DNA from: Selaginella moellendorffii | Taxonomy: Eukaryota > Streptophyta > Lycopodiopsida > Selaginellales > Selaginellaceae | Length of the DNA: 64,000 nucleotides | Direction of reading: 5' to 3' | Assembly: GCF_000143415.4 (NCBI RefSeq) | Contig: NW_003314261.1 | Span: 124,001 to 188,000, forward strand | Program-made: the position numbers and the translations under genes | The notes under the pieces: model-generated | What the model was told of the DNA's origin: nothing | What the model saw: the letters and a program-made list of their open reading frames with translations, nothing else | Databases searched by the model: none | Shown here: piece after piece, positions 34,145-43,955 of the stretch | How positions within the stretch are numbered: the stretch's first letter is position 1 | How the letters are laid out: each line of letters begins with the position of its first letter

Positions 34145-36700
34145 TCTGAAAGTGCAGAAAAGAAGTTAAGACCATACAAAAAATGATTGGAGAATGGCCT
34201 AAATCATAACATACCAAATAGCATGAGGCCACATGCCATTATTCAAACATGCTATTGACACCCACGTGAAATTTCGCATTCACAAAATTGGCATGAGGCC
34301 TCATGCCATCTTGATATACACACAGCTGCAGGCAAGTAAAAACATACATGACAATACGCTAGCCATGAAATTGCAAGGGCCCAAGATGGCATGTGGCCTC
34401 ATGCCATTTCTAAATGTGGTCCTAAACCATTCCATGGTGAACATACCAGGAAGCACAAGTGCCGAATATCAAGAGGAAGCGGTAGCCACACCAAAGACAG
34501 TGCCGCTCGCAACACCGCAACTACTCGTAGCGCCGCTCACAACACCGCAACTGCTCGTAGCGCCGCTCGCACAAACTGCCACTCGCATAAACTGCCGCTC
34601 GCAATGGCGCTCGCAATGCCGCAACCGCTTGTAGACGCATAAACCACAGCTCACAACGCCGCTTACACAAGCAGCGCTCACTGCGCTCAGCAGAACCAAG
34701 AACACGGCGCACAAAAATGATAGACCTAGGAATGAGTTCGAGAATTCAAAAATAACACACGCTTGAACGTCACATCAAATCTTCTGACAAACCAGATCTT
34801 ATGATTCCTCTGACAAATTTCAAACTGAGTAGCTTCTAGACTTTGCTGTCGGAGGTTGAACTTTGTCACATCATGTCCTTGCCTCGATCCAGCTGTACCA
34901 TGTCAGTGATTCGAACTTTGCCATGCCATGTCAGCGATCCGCGCCAAGATTATTCGCCGTGTAAAGGAATAATTATGCTGTGTGTGTACGTCCATTTATG
35001 GCAATATAAGGCCACATGCCATTCAAAGAATAATGCTAGTCGAGCATCTTTTGGTGCATTTTTGGGTTCAAAATTGCATGAGCCCACACGCTATAAAGTT
35101 TACCTGTACCAAAAATAGAAACAGCTTTATTTACTTGGGAATTTATATGGTTGAGGCATTTTTAAACTTACAAACACATGCCCTACTTACATTCCTTTGG
35201 TTGCTTAAAATTCAAAAATATTATAAACCTTTCTTTTTGCATTTTCAATGTTTTCAATTATGGTTTTTGATTTTCGCAGGACCAGCCTAGTAATCTATTT
35301 GCATCCCGTCATGTTTATAGCTAGCTTTCGTTTGTCCCCTTCGCTAGCCTGAGATACATCTGCTCGGCATCTGCCTCTTACAGCATTTGCCCAGAAAGGG
35401 CATCTTTCTTCACGCAGCATTTGCCACATGTTTAGGGTTAGGGTTTAGGGTTTAGCAATTCAGTAGCTTGATAAACATGCAAATACAAAACTTGATGCAA
35501 AATCCTTTGATATGTCACAATGCCCCTAGGACCATAAACACATTTCAATAGAGAGGGTCCTTTCATTTCATAACTCCTTACGTAGATCTTGGTGAAACCA
35601 GAGTTAGTGAAGTTGGTTTCTTGTGATCCCGCATCTGATTGTGATGTCCCTTTGCAGTGTCGATGGAAAGGTCAATGCACACCAAACTGTAGAATCTTGG
35701 AGCAAAATAACGGTCGGATCTATGGCAAATGCCCCTGAAACATTGTAAGGCTCGTGTGGTCTCATGTGGTGTCCGATCGAGATGCTTCTTTGCAGAGTCA
35801 TCAAGAAGGACATTGTATACCATTCTGTAAAATCTAGTTGCGATCTAACGGTTGGATCTCCAGGAAACTCAAAACAATCTCGCGCGTGTCAGAATATTCT
35901 AGGAATATACTCCTATGTGCTCCTGAAAATGGCATGCGGCCCCACGCCATTCAAGAGATAATGCCAGATGACGCCGAGCATTTTTTGGTGCATTTTTTGG
36001 GATCAAAATTGCATGAGCCCACATGCTTGAACGTCACATCAAATCCTCTGACAATTTATTTAGCTGAACATCTGGCATTTTTGGAAATACAAGATGCTTT
36101 GGAATATCCAATCATGCATGGTATAAATATAGCGAGGGTATTAAATGATATCCCAATCATGATCTTTCTTTTGGATTTCGCGTGCATGCAGTCCGAGGAA
36201 TGATGACGTTGCGGATTTCTTTTGGATTTCACGCATGCGCGCGCCGATCCAGAAATTAATGGTGGCGCCCAAGTCCGAGAAATGATGACGTGGCGGGATT
36301 ACCAACCGTCGTGACATTTCGCACGTGTGAGGTTAGGTTTTGCATTTTGCTTCGTACTCGCGCTCGCATCGCGCTCCCACTCGTGCTCCCACTTCTCTAC
36401 AGGTTTCTCGTGTGCATCGGCGTCCACTCGCGCTTGCATCACACTCGCGCTTGCATCACACTTGCGCTCGCATCGCGCTCGTGTGCATCGGCGTCCACTT
36501 CAAGACACACCCAGTTTGTAACTTCGCCGCCAACTCCGCCGCCCACTCCGCCACCCACACGCAGCCCACTTGGCGTCCCGGGAGATTTCAGCGCCACTCT
36601 CCAACTGTAAGTGGCAGAGTAGCCTTGCTGCTACGATCCGCTGCACACACAGTGCACATTCGCCAGCGAGTCCGGTTGTCACGCCTCCATTCGGCTTCAA
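34145..36700. promoter_or_regulatory. Divergent intergenic region of the giant element
   Basis: It lies between the two divergent genes, so it should hold both promoters. Contents: palindromes at 34218-34239, 34289-34309, 34386-34407, 34998-35022 and 35929-35950; a GC-rich degenerate repeat (CGCCGCTCGCA type) at 34500-34640; a similar GCTCGCATC/TTGCATCACACTCGC repeat at 36355-36500; a direct repeat (35017-35092 and 35946-36028, both with TTGGTGCATTTTTTGGG and AAAATTGCATGAGCCCACA); a diverged tandem repeat at about 35640-35890; and a telomere-type repeat. No gene is seen; short frames here are not supported. Confidence 0.6.
35431..35455. repeat. Interstitial telomere-type repeat in giant element
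   Basis: Imperfect TTTAGGG units (TTTAGGGTTAGGGTTTAGGG) in non-coding DNA of the element. Confidence 0.8.
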
Positions 36701-39700
36701 ATGGTAAGTCTTTTAGGCCAAGTAGAAAATGGCATGAGGCCACATGCCATTCAGTAGCAACATTGGCATGCACCGATTGGGCTCTCGAGTGCAGTCCGGT
36801 TACAGATGGCGTGTAGCCTCACGCCATCTTAGGATGCAGCCTCAAGACATCTGATGCAGTGGTGAATGGCGTGTGGCCTCACGTTATTTCCAGCTACTAG
36901 CTTTTCATCTGTCAGCTCTAATTGTTGTGCATTTCTGAACAGGCGAGGAATTGCGTTCTTCTTCCAGCCACTGTCAATGTGGATGCAGAGAAGGGGGAGG
37001 AGCTCACCAGTTGGACTTTCGGGATAGAAGGCGAGGATCTGAGGCTGTACAACACAGATGGTGGGAGAAAAGAATGCATGGGGATCCTCATCCAAGTGAC
37101 AGACACTCCATGCAGTTCCATGCAAGAATATGGACTGACACTTGTGGTAGAGACAGCGTCTGCCTTCAAGATCCACCTTGCACATCCTAGCGGCTTCCCG
37201 GAGGGGGGCAGCGGCTATGAGGAATTCCTAGAGGGAGCTAGGGAGAGGTTGTCCAGGAGGCCCACAATTTCAAAGACGCTGCGGGTCTATGAAGATCACA
37301 TGGAATCCACGGACCTCACCTACGGCGATGTTCAAAAACTATATTCCAACATTGAGCCGTTGAGAGTGACTCCAGTTCGCGAAGCAAAGGGGAAGGGGGT
37401 CGATCTGGAAACTACCTCGAAGCAGAAAAGGGTGGTCAAGCTCAAGCCGACGTCCGACTCTCCTGCTCCAAAAAAGAAGCTACTCAGTGATGCCATTGCC
37501 TCGGGTTCGAACACTACACCCACCAAAAAGAAGAGCCGCAAAGAGCAGAAAGAGCAAGAAGAGGCAGCAAAAATCATCGCAGATAATAGTACTTGTTACT
37601 ATTCCAACAAAGTATATACAATCGACGTGAGCCGTATCGACATCCAAAGCAAATACAACCACAGGCTAGTATCTGATGAGTGGGTGGAGAAATTGAAGCA
37701 GAAGATGCTGGCAAGTCCAGTAACACCCGACATCGCAGACGTGATCCCCTACTACCAAAAAATGAAGGGCGAGATGAGGTTTCCAGACTTGATCAATAGG
37801 AAGGTGTTGGACGATCAGAACATCCGGTTCTATGCCGTCTCCAGGCAGCATTCTAGCTTGGCGATGCAAAAGATAGTTGTGGATATTATGGTGGGCGAGG
37901 AGGTGAAGAAAGTCTTCAAGACAAGAGTTGTCCGCCTGATAAAAGGCAACTCGCCCCTCCGATCTATCATATACATCTCCCACGCGCAGAATGTCAAGCA
38001 AGAAACGTGCTACAAATCGGGTCTACACGAGACATTGGCACGAACACGGAAGCTCTGGGTTCAACTGAAGAAGCCACAAAAACCAGGACAAGGACGTGCA
38101 CTAGCAACTAGCGCCTGGCAGGTAAGCCTCGTTGTATGTGGCATAGCATGTGGCCTCACGCCATTTCCATTGCAGGAATTCTCGAGTCTTCTCTCGAAAA
38201 CACTGGGGGTCAATGACACACTCAGCATCCATAACATTCTACTCGCGACAAAAGTTGTTTTTGACAAATGGGTAGATGTGCTGAGGAGGTACCATGACGG
38301 GGAGTTGCCAAACTCAATGGGTGTGGAGGACGGCCGGAAGCCCAATGATTTGAAGCTCAACGCCTTGCGTTTCTCGCGGTCTCTAGACGACGACGACCTT
38401 CTGACAGTGGCTAATGCTCTTCTACGTGGTGAGGTTGTCTTCAACAAGACCAACCATGGATCTCCCGCATCTCCTTGCTCCAAGGATTGGATCTTCGAGC
38501 AAGTGGCCGTGGAGAGGGTGAGCATCGACACCACGCAAGAGATGATGGAAGCGCTGGAGTTGTCAAATGAAGACATCGACGAGTACGTGAAGGGGGCCCC
38601 CAAGTTCATCGATCTGCTGCGGGATGCCACGAAAAGTAAAGCTGAGAAGTTGGATCAGTATCCAAATTTCATTAAGATTGATGTCGACCGCCGGCTTCAG
38701 AAACAGCTCGACCCCGCAGCAGAGGCCTATCGAGAACCTTACCGGGTATACTTGAATTCGGATGAGGATCAAAGGTGGAGGAGCATCGTTTCCCGCGGAG
38801 ATGAGCAGGTCAAGAACATCTTTTGTGTGATGGACTTCACAAACGAGGAGATCACTCATGCAGACGAAGTCAGCTCCATCATTGACTTAATGGTGGGACT
38901 TGCGGAGGTGGAATCTTCAGTCCACTATATGATCTACGACTCCGAATCCTATCACAAGTTCTGGAAGGCCTTGAACGAGGTGAAGGCTCGGTTGAAAGGC
39001 AAAGAGATGCGGGAGATCCATGGGATAATGGCTAAGAAGAAGATACCGACGAATGTCCGCATCTTCACACTCGCCCTTGTTATTGGTCCTGCAGCAGAGT
39101 GGGACTGGAGTGACTTCCCAGCTTCGTTCGACAAGGCCAATCGAATTGATCTGAGGGAGGTCAATTTACCCGTGCCTGAGGAACTGAAGACGGCTATGGA
39201 GCTTTCGAATCCAAAGAAAGCTCAAGGTGCAGCATGGGAAATGCTCAGCTGGGTCTTCAACGCAATAGCAGGTGGGTCACCTGCTTCCGACTCCAAGGGC
39301 AAATGCGTTGTCGAGTACAACTGCGGCGGACTATTCTTTCGAGCCGCACTACTCAAGGGTGTCCCGTGTGTTGCGGTGACAAACTCCATTGAAGAGGTGA
39401 CTTCAATGGAGCATATAATTACAGTTGCCAAAGAAAAACAGTATCTTCTCTGCGAACCTGGTGAGTACGCACTTTAAGTTTAAATGTTATCTCACAAGCT
39501 TTGTATGCAGGAGCGTGGCCACCCCCAGATGCTGAAACGGCGTTAACAGCTACTGTTGAAGATACCCATGTTGGGCCGAGCTCACAACCTGCACAAGGTA
39601 AGGTCACGTGAGGCCTCACGCCATTTTGATTATAGATCGTTGTGAATATTCAGACACGAGGACTGAAAAGCGCACTGGTGGCGCATCGAAGAAGGACAAA

Positions 39701-42284
39701 CAGAAAAGCAATAGGAAAAAAGGAGGTACAAATTATATTTGCAATGGCGTGTGGTCTCATGCCATTCCTTGCAGGAGAAACTTCTTCAAAGGCAAAACAG
39801 GCAAGCACCAGCCAAGCTCAAACTGACAGTGGTCATAAAAAGCGAAAGCACATTGGACAGTCGTCGAGATCAGAGGTGTTTGATTCGAAAAGGAAGAAGG
39901 GCAACGAAAAGATGATAGGTAATGCCTCGCGGTTATGGCGTGTGTGCTCATGCCATTCATTGCAGATCAAGGGCTGAGTGAAAGCAGGCAGTCACCACCT
40001 CATGAGTCAGATTCCTATGGCGGACTCCCCTTCCCCAATCTCAATGGAGAGGTACAATGGATGAGGGAAGCTTTTCAAGGCAGGGCCACGTTTTTCTCAT
40101 CTCGTCGTGTTCGAAGGGTGCAAGAACGTGCAGAAACCATGTTAAGACAGTCGGGTGAGGATACGGTCCTAGGTCATGCACTAAAACAGGCTATGGATGT
40201 CTTGTATTTTGAGATGGAAACTCGGCCAGATGATTTTCCCAAGATGGTCCTGGAAGAACAAGCCATCCAGCCTGAGCAGCCTATGGAAGAAATGCAGGAG
40301 GGGGATGAGGAGCCAGAGAAAGATAATGAGCAAGAAGAGCAGAAGGACGAAGAGGAGGACAAAGAAGAGGAGGACGAAGAAGAGGAAGACGAAGAGGACT
40401 TGGATGGTCCTCACAATGGTGACGATCACAATAACGACGACGACGATGATGACGATGATGGCCAGCCTGAGGTGGCCAAAGAGCGGCGGAGGAAGGTCAT
40501 ACAAGACAAACCATCAGGTAAATAATAATACATCCATTCCTAACCTTTTACCATTTCTAACATTGTCCATGTAGGTCGCAGAGCAAATGGTAAGTAGAGA
40601 TTATTCAGTTGAATTTACAAACTCTAGCCTTTAGTGTCGAGGAAGGATAGTGCCAAGCAAGGGTCGAAACGTATGTCCAATCCTTCAGAATTAGCAGTGC
40701 GCCCAAGTGATATCGGTCCTAGTTCCTCAATAGCAGTTGATGGTAAATACAGTATAGTCGATTCAATGTGCTAATGAGTTTGTTTTTAGTAGCACGGGAG
40801 GATACCATCTCAATCAAAGGGAGATATTTGGACATGCATATGGATCCGCCAGTGGACTCTACTTGGCTACAAGAGTCATCAGAGCTGGTGGAGGCTACTA
40901 TCCATATCAATGCCAAGCAAGCTGACCACGCTCCACTTGATGCTGCCCATACCACTGAGTCAATCTTGTCCACGTATCCAACTGACGGTGACCAGGCGCC
41001 ATTGGACCCACATGAGGCCGCCCCAGCCGCCGAGCCGGTCGTATCCTCATTTCCAACGGACTCAACGTGTGCCCAATCGTCTGACTACGCGCCGTTGGAA
41101 CCTCCCTACACCGCCCCTGCTGCCTGTTCGGTCATGTCCACTTTGCCAACGGAGGCACCAGCTGAAATGGCGTGTGATCACACGCCATCGGAACCACCCC
41201 ATGCCACTGTTGAGCCAGTTGTACCAGAGTCTACAGCTGAAATGGCATGTGCCCACACGCCATCGGATGCGATTGACCCCACATTGCAGAGGAGAGTATT
41301 TCCGCCCTTCACGTTTCCTCGACCAAAACCCTCTCAACGACCATCGGGAGCAACATTCGCTAATATTGTAGATGGTAAAATTGACTTGTACCATTTTTTA
41401 TGATGACGCATTTCATTTCAGAGTCACGGCGAAGGTACTGTATCGTTTTTGATCTGAACGGTGTCCTTTTCTCCCATGAGCGTGGCTCGTCCTCGAATGT
41501 CATTGCACCCTCCAAAGCCTGCGGTCGCAAGTTGGTCAAAAGAGACAGATTCACATTAATCACACGGGAGAAACTGCGGGATCTAATAATGACCATGCGA
41601 CACTTAAAACAGAGGGCCGGGTTCAATTTGCAATTGGGAGTTTGGACATCCATGATGCGCCACAATGCATTAACGTTGCTACAGATGATGCACGATCAGA
41701 CGCGAGTAATATTACCATTTGACTTTCTCCTAACGCAGGAGGATTGCTTGACTATGGTCCATGTGAGGGGTAGCAAGCCCATCTTCGTCAAGCCAGAGGC
41801 TGTAGTGATGAACCGGACTGCTAGCTCAAGTGAAATCCTCATCATCGATGACTCGCCGATTAAAACTGCAGCGAACACGCACACATATGCAGTGCACCCC
41901 ATCTCTTGCAGTATGGAAACTAGGGAGAAGAAACTGTATGTTCTGGGGGACCTTGCAAAACGGCTTGGAGCGATGGTGATAGAGAACCGGCCAGTCCAGG
42001 AGGTGGCTGCAGAAATCAACCAAATGGCAGATGGAATGGTATATCAGAAGCCATTTGATCGGACAGACACCAGTCATCATTTATGGCATGTATATTGTCT
42101 AGCCAAGCACTATCCGCATCTCCATAATCTGCTCAACCGGATGGGTTCTTCGACCACTGAACATGAGTGTGGACGTATTAGAGAAGAGATGGCATTACTA
42201 TTGGGTTTAAATCCTGATAGTGCGGAGAGTGATGAAATTCCAAGATTATTGTATAGGCGTTGGAGGCAAAAAATAACAGTCTGA
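36701..42284 (+). CDS. Cargo gene: ParB-like / degenerate MTase / FCP1-HAD phosphatase fusion
   Basis: Exons: 36701-36703 (ATG alone), 36943-38121, 38176-39460, 39511-39597, 39636-39725, 39775-39918, 39966-40517, 40575-40589, 40635-40742, 40790-41374, 41422-42284. All introns are GT-AG. The last eight are all phase 1 and 38-57 nt long. The sum is 4911 nt, or 1636 codons plus stop, with no internal stop. Regions: a ParB/sulfiredoxin-like stretch ~222-345 (VYTIDVSRIDI, VSDEWVEKLKQKM, FYAVSRQHSSLA in place of the GxHR box); ~770-810 VVEYNCGGLFFRAALLKG aligns with motif I of genes A and B but has lost glycines; Lys-rich then acidic tract ~1041-1094; ~1350-1560 FCP1-like HAD domain with FDLNGVLF, GVWTSM, FVKP and IIDDSP. 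The second motif-I Asp is Asn, as I recall from a plant subgroup. A nuclear role is inferred only. The 5' exon model is the least certain part. Confidence 0.7.
36704..36942 (+). other. Intron 1 of cargo gene with three palindromes
   Basis: Donor GTAAGT directly after ATG; acceptor AACAG before GCGAGG. Palindromes lie at 36729-36750, 36806-36827 and 36866-36887. The start choice rests on the frame and on the lack of another in-frame ATG near the exon 2 start. Confidence 0.5.
38144..39956 (+). repeat. Palindromes placed just before 3' splice sites
   Basis: Copies at 38144-38164, 39605-39624, 39744-39765 and 39935-39956 lie within introns of 38-54 nt and end 11, 11, 9 and 9 nt before the intron end, in the form palindrome + TTCCATTGCAG or similar. 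The hairpin therefore occupies the branch point/polypyrimidine space. Confidence 0.85.
41167..41263 (+). repeat. Two palindromes translated in cargo gene exon 10
   Basis: Copies at 41167-41188 and 41242-41263 encode MACDHTPS and MACAHTPS within a Pro/Ala/Thr-rich linker that itself consists of repeated HAPLD/YAPLEPP units. The frame is kept. Confidence 0.8.
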
Positions 42285-42703
42285 GATGGCATGTATTTAT
42301 TTAAAAATGTAACTTATTATGGCATGGGGTTCCATGCCATTGTATTAATATTAAAAGACAATTCTTTGAGAGGATTTGCATTATACTAGAAGTGTTACAG
42401 CATGTTATTGGAAGTCTACAAAGTTGTTTTATTAATAAGGGGAAAGTAAAGATTGAATGGGGACTTGGGCTCCACCTAGACTCGGAGCAACTGAGCCAAT
42501 ATTAAAAGGATGGAAAGAAATTGGACGACGATGACAAGGAGAAGAGAGAGGTGAAGCAGTGGCAGGGGGAGGAGAAGTGATTGAGTAGACATTTCCTTGT
42601 TTAAAATAAAATGGCATGTGCCTCAATGCAGTTGAATTTTGTTATATTTATATACTATATAAAGGTTTGGAAACCTTATTTTACAAGTGGGATAATGACA
42701 ATT
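42285..42703. other. 3' flank of cargo gene, no gene
   Basis: Non-coding. Palindromes at 42319-42340, a half copy at 42285 and a weak one at 42611-42630. The segment next to the right TIR (AAGTGGGATAATGACA) is kept at the left end of the MITEs as reverse complement. Confidence 0.6.
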
Positions 42704-42726
42704 CCCACTTTAACGAAATAGAGCTT
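42704..42726 (-). repeat. Right terminal inverted repeat of giant element
   Basis: Reverse complement of 30391-30413, followed by the target duplication CTCA at 42727-42730. Confidence 0.9.
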
Positions 42727-43059
42727 CTCAGCTGGTTCATCAACCTGGCCGCGAACAGCCTCAGCAACCGAAGGCACAGCACCCCCACCACCGCCAACAT
42801 CAGATACAAGTACCCCACCACCAGTACCCGCAGCCTCAGGAGCACCAGTACCAACAGCCTCAATAACACCAACATTGATTTGAGTGTTCATCTCAACATC
42901 CACGTCATTGTTATGCTCATCGTTGCCTCTAGCATGACTAGCTGAAACTTCATTGGATACTTGAGATGAATCTCCACTCAATCGGCCAAGCCCACAGCGA
43001 TCAAGGCGGCTGCCTTTTCCTGGAGATCGAGACCATTGAGGCTGGCCTCGGCACTTCCT
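42727..43059 (-). pseudogene. Gene B, N-terminal exon cut off by giant element
   Basis: Minus-strand exon starting after TTTTATTTTAG at 43060. It encodes a basic, Arg/Gly-rich start (KCRGQPQWSRSPGKGSR) and a disordered acidic and Gly/Ala/Val-rich region (GDSSQVSNEVS...VGGGGGAVPSVAEAVRGQVDEPAE). The reading frame continues exactly into 30390 when the element and one CTCA are removed. The true first exon lies further right and was not identified. Confidence 0.7.
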
Positions 43060-43270
43060 CTAAAATAAAAAGCAAAACTATTATAACATCTAACTTGTAA
43101 TGTAAAGAAAACTTGTGGCATTTTAAGTTCAAGTCCCTTGTTGGAAGTTTTAAGCAGTCAAGTTTGATTTATATCTACTCTCACAAGAAAATTTTGTAAG
43201 TAAAAGATGTGAAAAATAGATTGTAAACTACAAGAAATGCAAAGGAAAAAAACATAAGTCACTGGGAGAG

Positions 43271-43785
43271 GTTGGTTCGCGCGAGAACTGACCTCACCCT
43301 ACCTCTCGAGAAAAAGGAAAAACACAACAAGAATACGGGAGAGGTTGGTTCGCGCAAGAACCGACATCTTCCACCCTCTACTTTTCACATGAAATGCCCC
43401 ATCAAGTCAATGAAAAAAAAAAAAAAACCTTGAAGATGTCGGTTCGCACAAGAACCGACATTTCAATCTCTCTCTGTTTTCTAAAATATAGAAATCTCAC
43501 CACTAGAAACATGAAAAAAATCAAGAAAGCTCGCTTCTAGAAAAAATGAAGGTGGGGAGACGTTGGTTCGCGCGCGAACCGATCTTTCCCACCCCTTCAA
43601 CAAGGAAAAAAAAAAAAAAACAAGGTAGAGATGGGCAAAAAGCTAAACAGAAAATGAAATAGAATGCTAGGAGATGTCGGTTCGCACAAGAACCGACATC
43701 TCTATCCCTCAAGAGAAAACAAAAGTTGAGAAAATAGAATGGAATAAAGAAAGTGAGAAGACGTCGGTTCGCATGCGAACCGACC
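43271..43785. repeat. Six hairpins, GTCGGTTCG...GAACCGAC family
   Basis: Copies at about 43271-43293, 43343-43367, 43435-43460, 43561-43582, 43673-43702 and 43761-43785. Arms GTYGGTTCG and GAACCGAC flank a 2-6 nt centre (GC, CACAA, CATG). Spacing is 70-120 bp, with A-rich linkers. They lie between gene B (-) and the transposase-like gene (+), so they may be in a shared promoter or UTR. They are unrelated to the GGCATGNGGCC palindrome. Confidence 0.85.
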
Positions 43786-43955
43786 TTCTCAAGGAAGCAT
43801 ACCTTGTTTGAGGAGCGTCTTGAAGCACATTGCTTGATTGAAGCGCCTTTCACTCACCCTTCCCTGCTCAAGCGCGCCTTTCTCTTGCCCTTTGCTGCTC
43901 AAACCCTAGGCGTAAAACCCTAAAAATCAACGGACGCGATCAACAGTCACGATCA

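Larger units (their letters stand above)
30391..42726. mobile_element. Giant TIR DNA transposon, 12,336 bp, with cargo gene
   Basis: Perfect inverted ends AAGCTCTATTTCGTTAAAG, extending to GTGGGA, at 30391-30413 and 42704-42726. A 4-bp duplication CTCA flanks it (30387-30390 and 42727-42730). Removing the element and one CTCA restores a continuous frame in gene B (DEPAE-DIIG). It contains a putative transposase gene (-) and an 11-exon cargo gene (+), divergently arranged around a 2.5-kb intergenic region. About 20 copies of a ~22-bp palindrome are scattered from end to end, and essentially none are seen outside except in the two 288-bp MITEs with the same ends. A 4-bp duplication is reported for Sola-type transposons, but I cannot assign the superfamily from sequence alone. 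Confidence 0.9.

Noticed and set aside
40181-40504. Minus-strand hydrophobic frame opposite the acidic tract, resembling a membrane protein
   Set aside because: It is the antisense of Glu/Asp codons in cargo gene exon 7; antisense GAG/GAT gives Leu/Ile/Val runs.
43271-43785. CRISPR-like array from the six hairpins
   Set aside because: Spacing is irregular, spacers are A-rich and similar to each other, the repeats are imperfect, and the DNA is eukaryotic.
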